DNA from: an uncultured Clostridia bacterium | GTDB lineage: Bacteria; Bacillota; Clostridia; UBA1381 | Length of the DNA stretch: 39,274 nt | Direction: 5' to 3' | Assembly: GCA_934487205.1 (NCBI GenBank) | Contig: CAKSRS010000017.1 | Location: 1-39,274 of the forward strand | Shown: piece after piece, positions 8,599 to 17,680 of the stretch | How positions within the stretch are numbered: the stretch's first letter is position 1 | How the letters are laid out: every line of letters starts with the position of its first letter | Notes under the pieces: generated by a model | What the model was told of the DNA's origin: nothing | The model's database searches: none | The model's input: the letters and a program-made list of their open reading frames with translations, nothing else | Translations under genes and position numbers: made by a program

Positions 8599-11307
8599 TT
8601 ATTTTCTCCTCCGAACTATTTCAAAATTATAACTTTTTTGAGCCTTTTTCTGATAATACTTATTTATGTTAAATACTATCTCTCCGTTACTGTTCTTATA
8701 ATACTGAATTTCTTCCATGCGTTCTCCCTTTTCCGAAAGCGCATAGATTTTCCACTCATCAGGCAAACGCAGTTTTACCGTCCCCGTAATTGCCTCAACG
8801 ATTACGGGCGCTGTTCCCACATTTTTTACAACATTTCCGTTATACTGCATGGCGCTGTTCCTTACAGCGCCTACCGCGCTCAAAAGCAAGCTGTCGGAAT
8901 CAGTAATCTTTTTTCCGTTATTGGATGTAAGTATAACGGTAGAAAAATGGTTATCAATATTATAGCTGATATTTGTCAAATCAAATTCTCCGTTTTTAAA
9001 TCCCGTGACTGCCTGTGCTCCTTCGCTGTCTAACATAAATAATCCCTTTTCACGGTCTGTGAATATTGTTCCGTCATTGTTTTTCAACGCAAGCGCACTT
9101 TTGGGAGTATTCATGTTTTTATCGCATACTTCAATTGATGCATCTGCATTCAAAAATTCCGAATTACCTATAACATCGTCACTTGAAAAAACATCCGCAC
9201 GGGATACGCTTACGTTTTTCTGCCTGCTTATACGGTCCGTTGCAAAAAACACCCTTGCCGCGGATACCGCAAGCGTACGATTCACGGGATTGTTGTACAC
9301 ACTGTAAAAATCGCTCAATTTATTTTCATCCGAATATTTCTCCTGCATATAGGTGTACGTTATCGGATTCCAACCCTGTTTGGCAGAAAATGCCGCCAGC
9401 ATCAAAGAACCTTCCGAAAAATACGGATCTGATACGGAATAAGCCCATTCGGAAATAACAAGAGGTGTGTTTGCATAATCACTTGCGGCAGCTTCGCCCA
9501 CAATTCCCAGCCTGTCATCTTTAAGCATGGAATCGTATTTATAAATCCATGCTTTATCACCGTATCTGCGTGAACCGTACGGATTTGCCCACACTATATT
9601 TCTTGCCGTAAAATCCGTGCCGGAGTTCATATAAGAATCAGCCGCAGAATTTTTTTCCCAATTATTTGAATTCATCGTGCAAACATTTTTAAAGCCAATC
9701 GACAATGCGTAATCTTTAAGCTGATTATAACATTCTGTCTGCAGATATGCCAAAAACTCTCTTATATCTTGTTTTCTTTGCTTTGTATAGAGTGAATATT
9801 TCCACCAGCCCGGCAACTCGACCGACTGTTTTTCAAGCGTTTCCCACTCATTAACGGCAACTCCGTCAACTTCCCACGCCTTCTTCAGCTCGGTTGTTTT
9901 GATGTACTTTTTCGCAAGCCATTCATTAAACAATTGCTTTAAGAGTTGTTTATCTTCGTCCTCGCCTAAAAAATCGGTGTCCATGCCGGCACTGTAGTCC
10001 AGCAAGCTGCAGCTCCCTATAAACTCTAACATTACAACTCCGCCGCATTCCGCCAACGTTTCACCGTTTGAAAGACGAATTTCCAGCAAACGCTTTAAAT
10101 CGTTTTTTTGCCGGACAATTGATTGCGGCGAAAAAAAGTCGGCAATATTATGCGAATTGTTAACGCATATATATGTATATATGCCTTTTTCCATAAACTT
10201 TTCTATAAGATAAGCCAATATTTTTTCTTGTTCCGCAGAAATATTCTGCGGTAAATCGTCAAATCGGACAAGATTATATCCGCATTTTGCAATCCCTTCT
10301 ACCGTCTTATCACATATACCGGGGTCTTTAAAGCTGTCGGTAAAATTTAAGTTCACACCCCAAAATTTTGCCGGCGTTCCATCTTCAAATACAAACCCGT
10401 TGCCCTCCGATAAAAGTTTTCCGTGCTTTCCTGCCGGCGCATCTAAAAAAAATGTATTGTCAAGCGGTGAACCCGATATAACATCGCGTTCCCCCGCAGT
10501 TCTGATCCAGTTTACCGTAGGCGGATTTATCGGATCATATTCACCGATATCCGGCAGATAGGGACCCCCGCTCGTAAGCGTAATACCCAAAATCATAACG
10601 TAAGCTCCGCCGCCCTGATTAGAGGTTTCAAGCACTATACTTTTTATAACCTTTTCCGGGTGAGGATTGGACAGGGCAAAAATACCGAATGATATTAATT
10701 GGTTATCGGAAGTTCTCTTTTGGCTCCATGCCGTACGATAATAGTCATAATCGCCCGCGCCCCAGAAGTCACGCAGATGAACTTGATCCAAAAGATGCAT
10801 TGCTGCCGATGTACCGTCCTCATATACAAAAGTATACTGTGCTTCTTCTGTCCCTTCGCCCATTCCGTACGCCGTCGTGTGAAGGAAATATGCCCCTCTT
10901 GCAGTCTGATTTACCGGAATTTCAACTTTATACGGAAGAACTGTCTCTCCCTGACCGCGAAGTACAAGCACGCTTTTTCCGTCATTTGACCCGGGGTCTA
11001 TAATATTAAACGGAACATCATAGAATTTCTGCACGCCGAACATTGTGAAATCACGCAAATCATTATTTCCCTGGTCGGACCAACCGCCCATATGATCTCC
11101 TTCAACATCATCTTTAAAGTCACGGTTTGCATATTCTTTTAAATCCAGCATCGTGAACGACTGTGCGGCGGAACTATACTCATTTTTATTTAACAGATAA
11201 ACCTCATTGTATATATATTCGGTTTCATCGGCGGCGTGTGCTGCCGGATAAGCCGAAAAAAGCATTGATACGGCTAATGCCGCAGTAATCAAGCGCTTAT
11301 TATTCAT
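8599..11307 (-). CDS. Secreted GH-A-like protein, acid/base Glu apparently missing
   Basis: A 902-residue exported protein (signal peptide 1-26, AHAADE cleavage region). Residues about 30-250 look like a beta-sandwich, 305-690 a (beta/alpha)8 barrel (FWGVNLNFTD, then YNLVRFDD), and 700-900 beta-rich. Glu620 in VISEWAYS fits the GH-A nucleophile. The acid/base segment, usually of the form E-x-x-N-E-N-S-L, reads LEFIGSCSLL (427-436), so the usual Asn-Glu is Gly431-Ser432. That suggests a weakened or non-catalytic role, such as glycan binding, unless another residue substitutes. It overlaps the upstream glycosidase gene by 4 bp (ATGA), with the ribosome binding site GGAGGAA inside that gene's end. 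Confidence 0.65.
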   Translation of the reverse strand: MNNKRLITAALAVSMLFSAYPAAHAADETEYIYNEVYLLNKNEYSSAAQSFTMLDLKEYANRDFKDDVEGDHMGGWSDQGNNDLRDFTMFGVQKFYDVPFNIIDPGSNDGKSVLVLRGQGETVLPYKVEIPVNQTARGAYFLHTTAYGMGEGTEEAQYTFVYEDGTSAAMHLLDQVHLRDFWGAGDYDYYRTAWSQKRTSDNQLISFGIFALSNPHPEKVIKSIVLETSNQGGGAYVMILGITLTSGGPYLPDIGEYDPINPPTVNWIRTAGERDVISGSPLDNTFFLDAPAGKHGKLLSEGNGFVFEDGTPAKFWGVNLNFTDSFKDPGICDKTVEGIAKCGYNLVRFDDLPQNISAEQEKILAYLIEKFMEKGIYTYICVNNSHNIADFFSPQSIVRQKNDLKRLLEIRLSNGETLAECGGVVMLEFIGSCSLLDYSAGMDTDFLGEDEDKQLLKQLFNEWLAKKYIKTTELKKAWEVDGVAVNEWETLEKQSVELPGWWKYSLYTKQRKQDIREFLAYLQTECYNQLKDYALSIGFKNVCTMNSNNWEKNSAADSYMNSGTDFTARNIVWANPYGSRRYGDKAWIYKYDSMLKDDRLGIVGEAAASDYANTPLVISEWAYSVSDPYFSEGSLMLAAFSAKQGWNPITYTYMQEKYSDENKLSDFYSVYNNPVNRTLAVSAARVFFATDRISRQKNVSVSRADVFSSDDVIGNSEFLNADASIEVCDKNMNTPKSALALKNNDGTIFTDREKGLFMLDSEGAQAVTGFKNGEFDLTNISYNIDNHFSTVILTSNNGKKITDSDSLLLSAVGAVRNSAMQYNGNVVKNVGTAPVIVEAITGTVKLRLPDEWKIYALSEKGERMEEIQYYKNSNGEIVFNINKYYQKKAQKSYNFEIVRRRK

Positions 11308-12776
11308 TTCAGTTCCTCCAATTCAAGTATCATAACAGCAATGTTTGGCAGCACGCAATGATTAAATTCGGTATTATCATTGCAATTTTCCGTTGTTATG
11401 CTGATTTCCTTGCGGTCGATATAATTGTTTGCATAAATGTCATCGCCGCTGATTACGGTTTTTGCAGCCAGACGATATTTTTTGCCGAAACTGAAATTAA
11501 TGTCAGTTGTGCCCAATGTACTGAAATTGGTCAGAAAAATATTTAATCTGCCGTCCTTATTTCTGATTGCCGCACCCGATACATCGGAAGCGGCGCCCGG
11601 CAAATATCCGTCAAGGTCAACCTTTACCACATCTCCCACAGCCTTTTGCACATACAGCTTATATAAATCAAACAATGCATTAGGCTTAACTTTTCCATCG
11701 CTGTCCTCATAAACCATGTTCCACACCGCACATCGGAATCCATGATAATTTGCGGCATAAAATGTCGGGTGCTGCCACATTCTGCAAAAAAAGTCATTTT
11801 CATTCAGCACGCCCGACATAGAATGATTTTTGGGCCAGTTTTCAAATCTGTCCGCGTAATTTCCCAGATAGCTTGATGCATGTTCCGTATAGATAATCTT
11901 TACTCTGTCCGCCAAACCAAAATCAATCAAGTCATTTTCAACGTCAATCAAAAGCTTTTCGGCAACTCTTGCTACACCTTTATGAGCATAATACTTATGC
12001 ATTACTATGTAATCTATGTCATTGCCCAACTCCTTCATAACACGTCTGTGCCAGTCATAACCGACGGTCGAAGTATCATCGGATTTGGTATGTGCCGCAA
12101 TCTTTGCGTCGGGGTCTACGCTGCGAATGGCAGCTATTGCACGCTTGGCGCCCTCCAAATATTCGTCTATTCCTATCTGATAATCCGCTTCATTGCTTAT
12201 TTCCCATATTGCAACATTTACCGGTTCTTCCAGTCCGTCCTCAATGCGCTTTTGTGCCCAGTTTTCTCCGCCGTTGTAATTTATTGTACCGTCTCCCGTC
12301 ATATATTCAACAACGTCCGCAACATTCTCCACACTGTCAAAGTACGGATTTACGCAATAAGAAAATTTAGCGTCCGGCTGAACCATCAAAATAGGTTTTA
12401 CCGCTTCGACTATACCGTATATGCAAACAGCCGGCTCACCGGACTGACGGTTTATCGCCTGAACATACGGCTGCCTGTCCCCAATCGCCCCGCGTGAATT
12501 TTTCCACAAAAACCATTTGGAACTTCCGCCCGCAAATCTGTTCAGCACAAACGGATAACCCGCTACGCCGTCAAGTACCTCATTGCGTATCTTCCCGGTA
12601 CTGTCATACCAAAAGCCAAGCTCGTTTCCCCATTCATTATTCATTCCGTACATTTCCAAACGTGCTGTATTGAGTACGGTATTTTCATCAATCCGCATAT
12701 TCAGTTCGGCGGCTTGTGCAAATGTCATATGAAAAACAAGAATTATTATCAATGCAACTGTTATCTTTTTTATCAC
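11304..12776 (-). CDS. Secreted GH51-like alpha-L-arabinofuranosidase-type glycosidase
   Basis: A 490-residue exported enzyme with signal peptide 1-23. The barrel shows the GH-A catalytic pair: IWEISNE with acid/base Glu196 and IIYTEHAS with nucleophile Glu298. The N-terminal NRFAGGSSKWFLWKNSRG segment matches the LRFPGG-type region of GH51 arabinofuranosidases, and a C-terminal beta domain follows. GH51 enzymes remove arabinose from arabinans and arabinoxylans, but related GH-A families (GH39, GH79) share these motifs, so the substrate is open. The start is GTG inside a GTGA overlap with the upstream paralogue, with GAGGAG behind it. The two enzymes appear to be a duplicated pair. Confidence 0.7.
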   Translation of the reverse strand: MIKKITVALIIILVFHMTFAQAAELNMRIDENTVLNTARLEMYGMNNEWGNELGFWYDSTGKIRNEVLDGVAGYPFVLNRFAGGSSKWFLWKNSRGAIGDRQPYVQAINRQSGEPAVCIYGIVEAVKPILMVQPDAKFSYCVNPYFDSVENVADVVEYMTGDGTINYNGGENWAQKRIEDGLEEPVNVAIWEISNEADYQIGIDEYLEGAKRAIAAIRSVDPDAKIAAHTKSDDTSTVGYDWHRRVMKELGNDIDYIVMHKYYAHKGVARVAEKLLIDVENDLIDFGLADRVKIIYTEHASSYLGNYADRFENWPKNHSMSGVLNENDFFCRMWQHPTFYAANYHGFRCAVWNMVYEDSDGKVKPNALFDLYKLYVQKAVGDVVKVDLDGYLPGAASDVSGAAIRNKDGRLNIFLTNFSTLGTTDINFSFGKKYRLAAKTVISGDDIYANNYIDRKEISITTENCNDNTEFNHCVLPNIAVMILELEELK

Positions 12777-15700
12777 CTTACGTTCTCCTCTCCCGCAATA
12801 TACATCGGTTTCATACTATTCCACAAAAACACTTTTACCCCGTCGGCGCCGTCCTCTTTTTCAGCCTCAAATTCTATTTGTCCCTCACCGCGTTCGGTCA
12901 GTACGCCTTTTGAAATTGATGTATTTAACAGCCTGCCGTTTTTGTATGACGCAAACACCGCCGTATATTCCACGTCCGGCATAATGATGCTGTTATCATA
13001 ATTCATGGTAACCAGCGCATGCGTATCGTCTATATACCGTGTATTTACCGTTACATCAAACAGACTTCCGACATCGGTTATTTTCCGCGATTTACCGGTA
13101 AGATCATACACCTTTCCCAATGCGTTTATCTTTACCGAGCATTGGGCGCAATCGGTATCCGTTTCAAAACGAAAACAGAATTTTCCTTCGCTGTCCGTCT
13201 CGGTCTGCGCTATATGATATACGGTTTCGGGATTGTTCAAATCATTAATCATGAGAGTAACATTTTCATTTTGTGATTCTGCACCCAGCGTACCATCAAT
13301 TCTTATACTATTTCCGATAAAATCCGCCTCATAAATCTGCATAAGGCATGAAAATTTAACTGCAGCCACCGAATACGGCGGCAGTACCGCTTTACCGTTT
13401 GTCACGGCTGCGTCATACTTGATTATGCCATTAACGACCGTTCCGCTTTGAGTTATTCCGTTATAGCTGTCAGAATTTTCAGCACAAATAACGGTCATTT
13501 TAACAGGCGAGTAATTATCATTGCTGAGCGAAATACTTACTTCTTTTTCCGCCGAATCGGAATTTGATAAAAGCACATTAATATTGCCGTACCTATCCAT
13601 AACAGCCGCTCCCGTAACCTTTGACGAAATATATGAATCAAATCCCTCAAGTTCGGTATTCAATACATTTCCCACTGAATTATAAGAATACATTTCCATT
13701 ATATCCGCCATTGCGTTGGCATAGACTTCCCTGCCCTGCTCATATGTCATTTCCCACGGACCCGCTTTAACCGAATGGTAGCATGCAAGGTCTGCGCCGT
13801 CGGGCCGGATAAGATTGCGGTTATAAAATTCCGCCTCCTGAAGTACCGCGCCCATGGAGTAATCCTTATAATACAAATTTTCTTCTATTTTTCCCGTTTC
13901 GGTATTATAGCACTCTGCGCTTGCGTGTTCCGTAATTGCAACAAATGTCAGATTTTCATCACACTTTTTCAGTTTATCTATGAATACATCTGTCTTTTTT
14001 AACATATCCGATTCGTCCATTCGGTAATACTCATGTCCGGCATAACAATCCACCATGCCTTTCAGTCCCGTTGAAACCGGAATATTCCATGAGTCCGGAC
14101 CGGCAGCCGTATTATCATAATTTGCCAAATCGGTCGCAGCTATTGCTCCTATTTTCGCGTCCGGGGTGTATTTCCGCAAAACGGGTATAATTTCCTTGCA
14201 CTTTTCCGTATATTTTTCCGTCGTCCAGCCGGATTTATCAAGTTCATTCCCCAACTCCCACAGTACAACGTTAATCGGTTTATCAATGCCGTATTCCGCT
14301 CGCTTTGCGCCCCATTCGGTATCTGCGCCGCCTGCAAGAAATTCCGCCAAATCCCGTATATCTTCAATGCTGTCGTTAAAATTAATTACATATGAAAAAT
14401 TCATATCGGGATTTATTGCAAGGGCTGTTTTTAACCCTTCAACAATGCCGAGACGGTGCACATACGGCGTTACATTTGCATTAACCGAGAAAGGCTTGCG
14501 TTCATCAATATCGCCGAGAGTGTACTTCCATTTAAAATAATTAGCGGTAGTACCGCCGAAACGCCAAAGCCTTATACCCTTATTTTTCATTTCATTTATA
14601 AAATTATCGTTAAGCACCTTTTCGGATTCTGCCGAAGATGCAAACTCCAAATTGTCAAGTAAGACTTTTGCCGAATCGTTATAGTTTTTCCCCGTTGATG
14701 CGGAAAACAGCAAAGCATAGTCTCCGTTAGTCGTACAATCGAAACTCTTTTTAATATTATTTGAAACCGTCCGAACAGCGGTTATTCCTCCCGTTTCTTC
14801 AACAATATCGGCTAAATTTCTTTTCTTCGTGCAGCCGGACGCAGTTACGGTTATTGTCGGATTTAAATAATCGGTAAAATCCAAAACAATCTGCAAATCA
14901 ATAACCGTTCCTATGGTATATTGACAAACCAAATTAGCATTATCCGGCTTTCCGAGGTACAGACCGGCTGTGGAACTGCCGTTTGAAGAAAATGTTACAA
15001 TATCAAGCCATTCCGCTTTACCGTTGTTTGCCAAAGTCCACACCGTTTGCTGCCCGCCGTGCGGAGTACGTTTCCATTCATCGCCAACATTGTTCAGTCC
15101 GCCGTTTTTTATGAGATGTATGCGTATGCCCTCGCCTATATTATCCGCTTTAATCGCGGCGCTGAGCTTACTTATTCCGTCAAAGATTTTAAGATTGTCC
15201 TTGCCGAAAAAAGATGCGGTCCCGTTCGGTGCCGCCGTCGCGGAATAGTTCCTCGGCGCAAGACAAAGACTTTTGTTCCCGGCTTGATTTACAACCTGCA
15301 AATCTTCATTATTGATTATGTGCAGATATTCATATCTCGTAGAAAATCCGTGCCAACCCGGCAAACCCCCGATTTTCAGTTTATTCTTAAGCATTCCGTC
15401 AAAGTTATATACGGTCGGATTGGTTTCATCAGCATGAGAATCGATATTCTGTTTCGGATACTGCAGTTCGCCGTTTAAGTACTGATTTTCATATAAATCG
15501 CCGTCAATCGTAAATGTGGATTCCGACGCATTTCCGTCATATTCACCGCCGTTTTTAATGTATGTATGAGGTTTTGTCTGCGACGTCCACGTATATATTT
15601 CTCCTGTTTGCGCGGGAGTCTTTAGGCAGCTTTCAAAGTCCTCTCTAAAATCCTGCTCCCTTCCGTAATTCGGATCAAGATACAGATTTTCCGACTCGCT

Positions 15701-15856
15701 GCCCCATTCACTGTTAACGCCAAACATATTTTCCGATACACTTCTTACGATATTTTCAGTGTCTACGGACATCAAAAGGCTTTTATCTTCTGCATGTGCC
15801 GGTACAAATACGGCAAATGTGCTGATTATTAAAACCAAGGCAATAAATTTCTTCAT
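12773..15856 (-). CDS. Large secreted GH51-like glycosidase with inserted lectin-like module
   Basis: A 1027-residue exported enzyme, signal peptide 1-22. The barrel's first strand (NMFGVNSEWGSE, 43-54) is separated from the rest (IRLWRFGG, 428-435) by about 360 residues. These resemble the lectin-like modules of the two neighbouring secreted proteins (FFGKDNLKIFDGISKLSAA; GLYLGK). The catalytic pair is LWELGNE (Glu538) and ITEHASAE (Glu643), as in GH51. Residues about 845-1025 carry two of the beta modules also found in the SGNH esterase, ending VFLWNSMKPMY. It is a paralogue of the following 490-residue enzyme and overlaps it by 4 bp. It probably acts on an arabinose-type side chain at the cell surface; substrate unproven. 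Confidence 0.7.
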   Translation of the reverse strand: MKKFIALVLIISTFAVFVPAHAEDKSLLMSVDTENIVRSVSENMFGVNSEWGSESENLYLDPNYGREQDFREDFESCLKTPAQTGEIYTWTSQTKPHTYIKNGGEYDGNASESTFTIDGDLYENQYLNGELQYPKQNIDSHADETNPTVYNFDGMLKNKLKIGGLPGWHGFSTRYEYLHIINNEDLQVVNQAGNKSLCLAPRNYSATAAPNGTASFFGKDNLKIFDGISKLSAAIKADNIGEGIRIHLIKNGGLNNVGDEWKRTPHGGQQTVWTLANNGKAEWLDIVTFSSNGSSTAGLYLGKPDNANLVCQYTIGTVIDLQIVLDFTDYLNPTITVTASGCTKKRNLADIVEETGGITAVRTVSNNIKKSFDCTTNGDYALLFSASTGKNYNDSAKVLLDNLEFASSAESEKVLNDNFINEMKNKGIRLWRFGGTTANYFKWKYTLGDIDERKPFSVNANVTPYVHRLGIVEGLKTALAINPDMNFSYVINFNDSIEDIRDLAEFLAGGADTEWGAKRAEYGIDKPINVVLWELGNELDKSGWTTEKYTEKCKEIIPVLRKYTPDAKIGAIAATDLANYDNTAAGPDSWNIPVSTGLKGMVDCYAGHEYYRMDESDMLKKTDVFIDKLKKCDENLTFVAITEHASAECYNTETGKIEENLYYKDYSMGAVLQEAEFYNRNLIRPDGADLACYHSVKAGPWEMTYEQGREVYANAMADIMEMYSYNSVGNVLNTELEGFDSYISSKVTGAAVMDRYGNINVLLSNSDSAEKEVSISLSNDNYSPVKMTVICAENSDSYNGITQSGTVVNGIIKYDAAVTNGKAVLPPYSVAAVKFSCLMQIYEADFIGNSIRIDGTLGAESQNENVTLMINDLNNPETVYHIAQTETDSEGKFCFRFETDTDCAQCSVKINALGKVYDLTGKSRKITDVGSLFDVTVNTRYIDDTHALVTMNYDNSIIMPDVEYTAVFASYKNGRLLNTSISKGVLTERGEGQIEFEAEKEDGADGVKVFLWNSMKPMYIAGEENVR

Positions 15857-15879
15857 TCTGTTCTCCCTGACTTTTAAGA

Positions 15880-15906
15880 CAAAGTCTGCAAAATATACAG
15901 ACTTTG
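15880..15906 (-). other. Intercistronic hairpin
   Basis: CAAAGTCTG (15880-15888) and CAGACTTTG (15898-15906) form a perfect 9-bp stem with a 9-nt loop. It lies between the stop of the lectin-like gene and the start of the 1027-residue glycosidase. No real T-run follows on the minus strand, so it is more likely a processing or stabilising hairpin, or a partial terminator, than the end of the operon. Confidence 0.6.
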
Positions 15907-15921
15907 CCTTATTATCCTATT

Positions 15922-17595
15922 TTATTCTGCCGCCTGCGAAACTTCCCGTGACGCCTCCTTACAAAACGGTGCGTTTGTATCCGCTTCCCAGAAAAATGCG
16001 GCTGCCTTATATCCGTTTATACTTTCCTCAAAAGCAAAGCTGTCGGATACTGTTTCTGTTCCGTTGTTTGCAGTATAATCACTTCTTTTATACCCCAAAA
16101 GCTTGTTTGTAACCGAATCATAAAGCGCAGTATGGAGTACGCCCGCCGTTTGAGTTAAACTTTCGTTTGTTACGTTCACGCTTACGTTTACCTTTCCATC
16201 CTTAATATCCGCCGAAGTAATTTTCATGGTAACAGGCTCTTTTATCTCTTTGAACTCTATGTTATCCGCAAACATGTATCCGGTTGCTTTTCCGACTTCA
16301 TTTGTATATGAAATCCAAAAACCGTAGTCCGCGTCAGATTTAAGTCCGTCGTACGGTCTCGCATATTGTATACCCGTGCCCGAATCCTTTAAAAACTCCG
16401 GATTGGTTGTTGAATGTGCCCGATATGCAGCCATCATTGCATCACCCGTACCGATATTATTCCAATCAATTGCCTCTATCGCATGTGTTCCGCTGCAGAG
16501 CTTTTTCGAAACCGTATTTCCGTTATCGTTTTCAAATTCGTAAATATTTACTCCATGCCGTGCCGTCGATGTATCTGTCGCATCAAAATAATAATCAACC
16601 TTATACCATTTGCCGGAAACATAGCTGCCGAGTTTTGTTCCGTTTGTTTCGTTATCCTGTCCTAAATATATGTCTCCGCCGTCTGATGATGTCGGCTTAA
16701 ACACAACACCGTCTATGATAACGTCCTTCTGCGCCCAGTCTGTTCCGTATAAACCCAAAAAGTTCAAAGTATTTCTTGCCCAGTCACTATATGCCGTACT
16801 GTTAGATGTTCCGCCGCCGACTCTTTGTTTATTTGCAGTATTATACATATTACTGTTCATTACCATATTAAGTCTTGCGGACTGACCTTGGTCAATCATT
16901 CTGACATATGCGCTGACCTTCACAAGCTTTCCGTACACATCAAGATTGTCCACCCCGTAAAATGACGTGTTGTACTTTCGCTCTGCCGCTCCTTGTCCTG
17001 CCTCTTTTACTGCGGGAGGTGCAAGTACAAGCGCATTGGTGGGCTGCTCCGCATAATTTTTCGTTGCCTGTACTGTCTGATCCGTTCCCCAGCCGTATTC
17101 GCCCATGCTTAATCTTATAAACGAGCCGAAAGCATAGCCTTGCGTTTCGGGGTCCCATGCACTCGTTGACATATTCTCTGTTTTTAACATAGAAAACGGT
17201 ACATTCTTTAAGTCCCAATATTGACCGTTACCCACGTTAATATGACCCGCAAGATTGCCGTTTTCATCAAACTGCCCGTCATAAATTTCGGCATTGGGAT
17301 AAAGAATTGTGTTACTTGATAAAATATTTTTTGAAGCGTCATTCCAATCATAATAATCATACGTTAAAGCATATGCTTTCGCAGATCCGTTTGGATTTAC
17401 TGCAGGGTCGCAGTTCGTCGGCTGTTTATAAGCCTTCTTTGTTGTCATACTTCCGGTATATGCCGTTCCGTCAAAAGTCTGGCTGAAGTTTGTGATTTTG
17501 TCCGCGGACGCCGATACCGGCACAGCACACAGATTTACCGCAGTCGTCAGCGCCAGCAATTTAACCGGTAATTTTTTAAACAATAATTTTTTCAT
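15922..17595 (-). CDS. Secreted lectin-like (concanavalin-type) protein
   Basis: A 557-residue exported protein with no recognisable catalytic motif. The signal peptide spans about 1-31 (LALTTAVNLCAVPVSASA). Residues about 35-440 are beta-rich with Trp/Tyr patches (FYGVDNLDVYGKLVKVSAYVR; YLGQDNETNGTKLGSY; KWYKVDYYFDA) typical of laminin-G/concanavalin sandwiches. A C-terminal ~95-residue module ends KAAAFFWEADTNAPFC, similar to modules in neighbouring proteins. ATG at 17595 is chosen because GGAAAGGAA lies upstream of it; the longer reading frame begins at a TTG that precedes this site. It is probably a glycan-binding protein presented outside the cell. Confidence 0.6.
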   Translation of the reverse strand: MKKLLFKKLPVKLLALTTAVNLCAVPVSASADKITNFSQTFDGTAYTGSMTTKKAYKQPTNCDPAVNPNGSAKAYALTYDYYDWNDASKNILSSNTILYPNAEIYDGQFDENGNLAGHINVGNGQYWDLKNVPFSMLKTENMSTSAWDPETQGYAFGSFIRLSMGEYGWGTDQTVQATKNYAEQPTNALVLAPPAVKEAGQGAAERKYNTSFYGVDNLDVYGKLVKVSAYVRMIDQGQSARLNMVMNSNMYNTANKQRVGGGTSNSTAYSDWARNTLNFLGLYGTDWAQKDVIIDGVVFKPTSSDGGDIYLGQDNETNGTKLGSYVSGKWYKVDYYFDATDTSTARHGVNIYEFENDNGNTVSKKLCSGTHAIEAIDWNNIGTGDAMMAAYRAHSTTNPEFLKDSGTGIQYARPYDGLKSDADYGFWISYTNEVGKATGYMFADNIEFKEIKEPVTMKITSADIKDGKVNVSVNVTNESLTQTAGVLHTALYDSVTNKLLGYKRSDYTANNGTETVSDSFAFEESINGYKAAAFFWEADTNAPFCKEASREVSQAAE

Positions 17596-17680
17596 ATTTT
17601 TTAACCGTTCCTTTCCGTGCAAAATGCACTAAGCGAAAAATGCGTTTTCTCTGTTACAAGCATTTTACTTCTCTTAATTT

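Noticed and set aside
17596..17680. Terminator between the two lectin-like genes
   Set aside because: AAAATGC/GCATTTT can pair, but the loop is about 16 nt and the stem weak; the next gene lacks its own promoter, so read-through is assumed.
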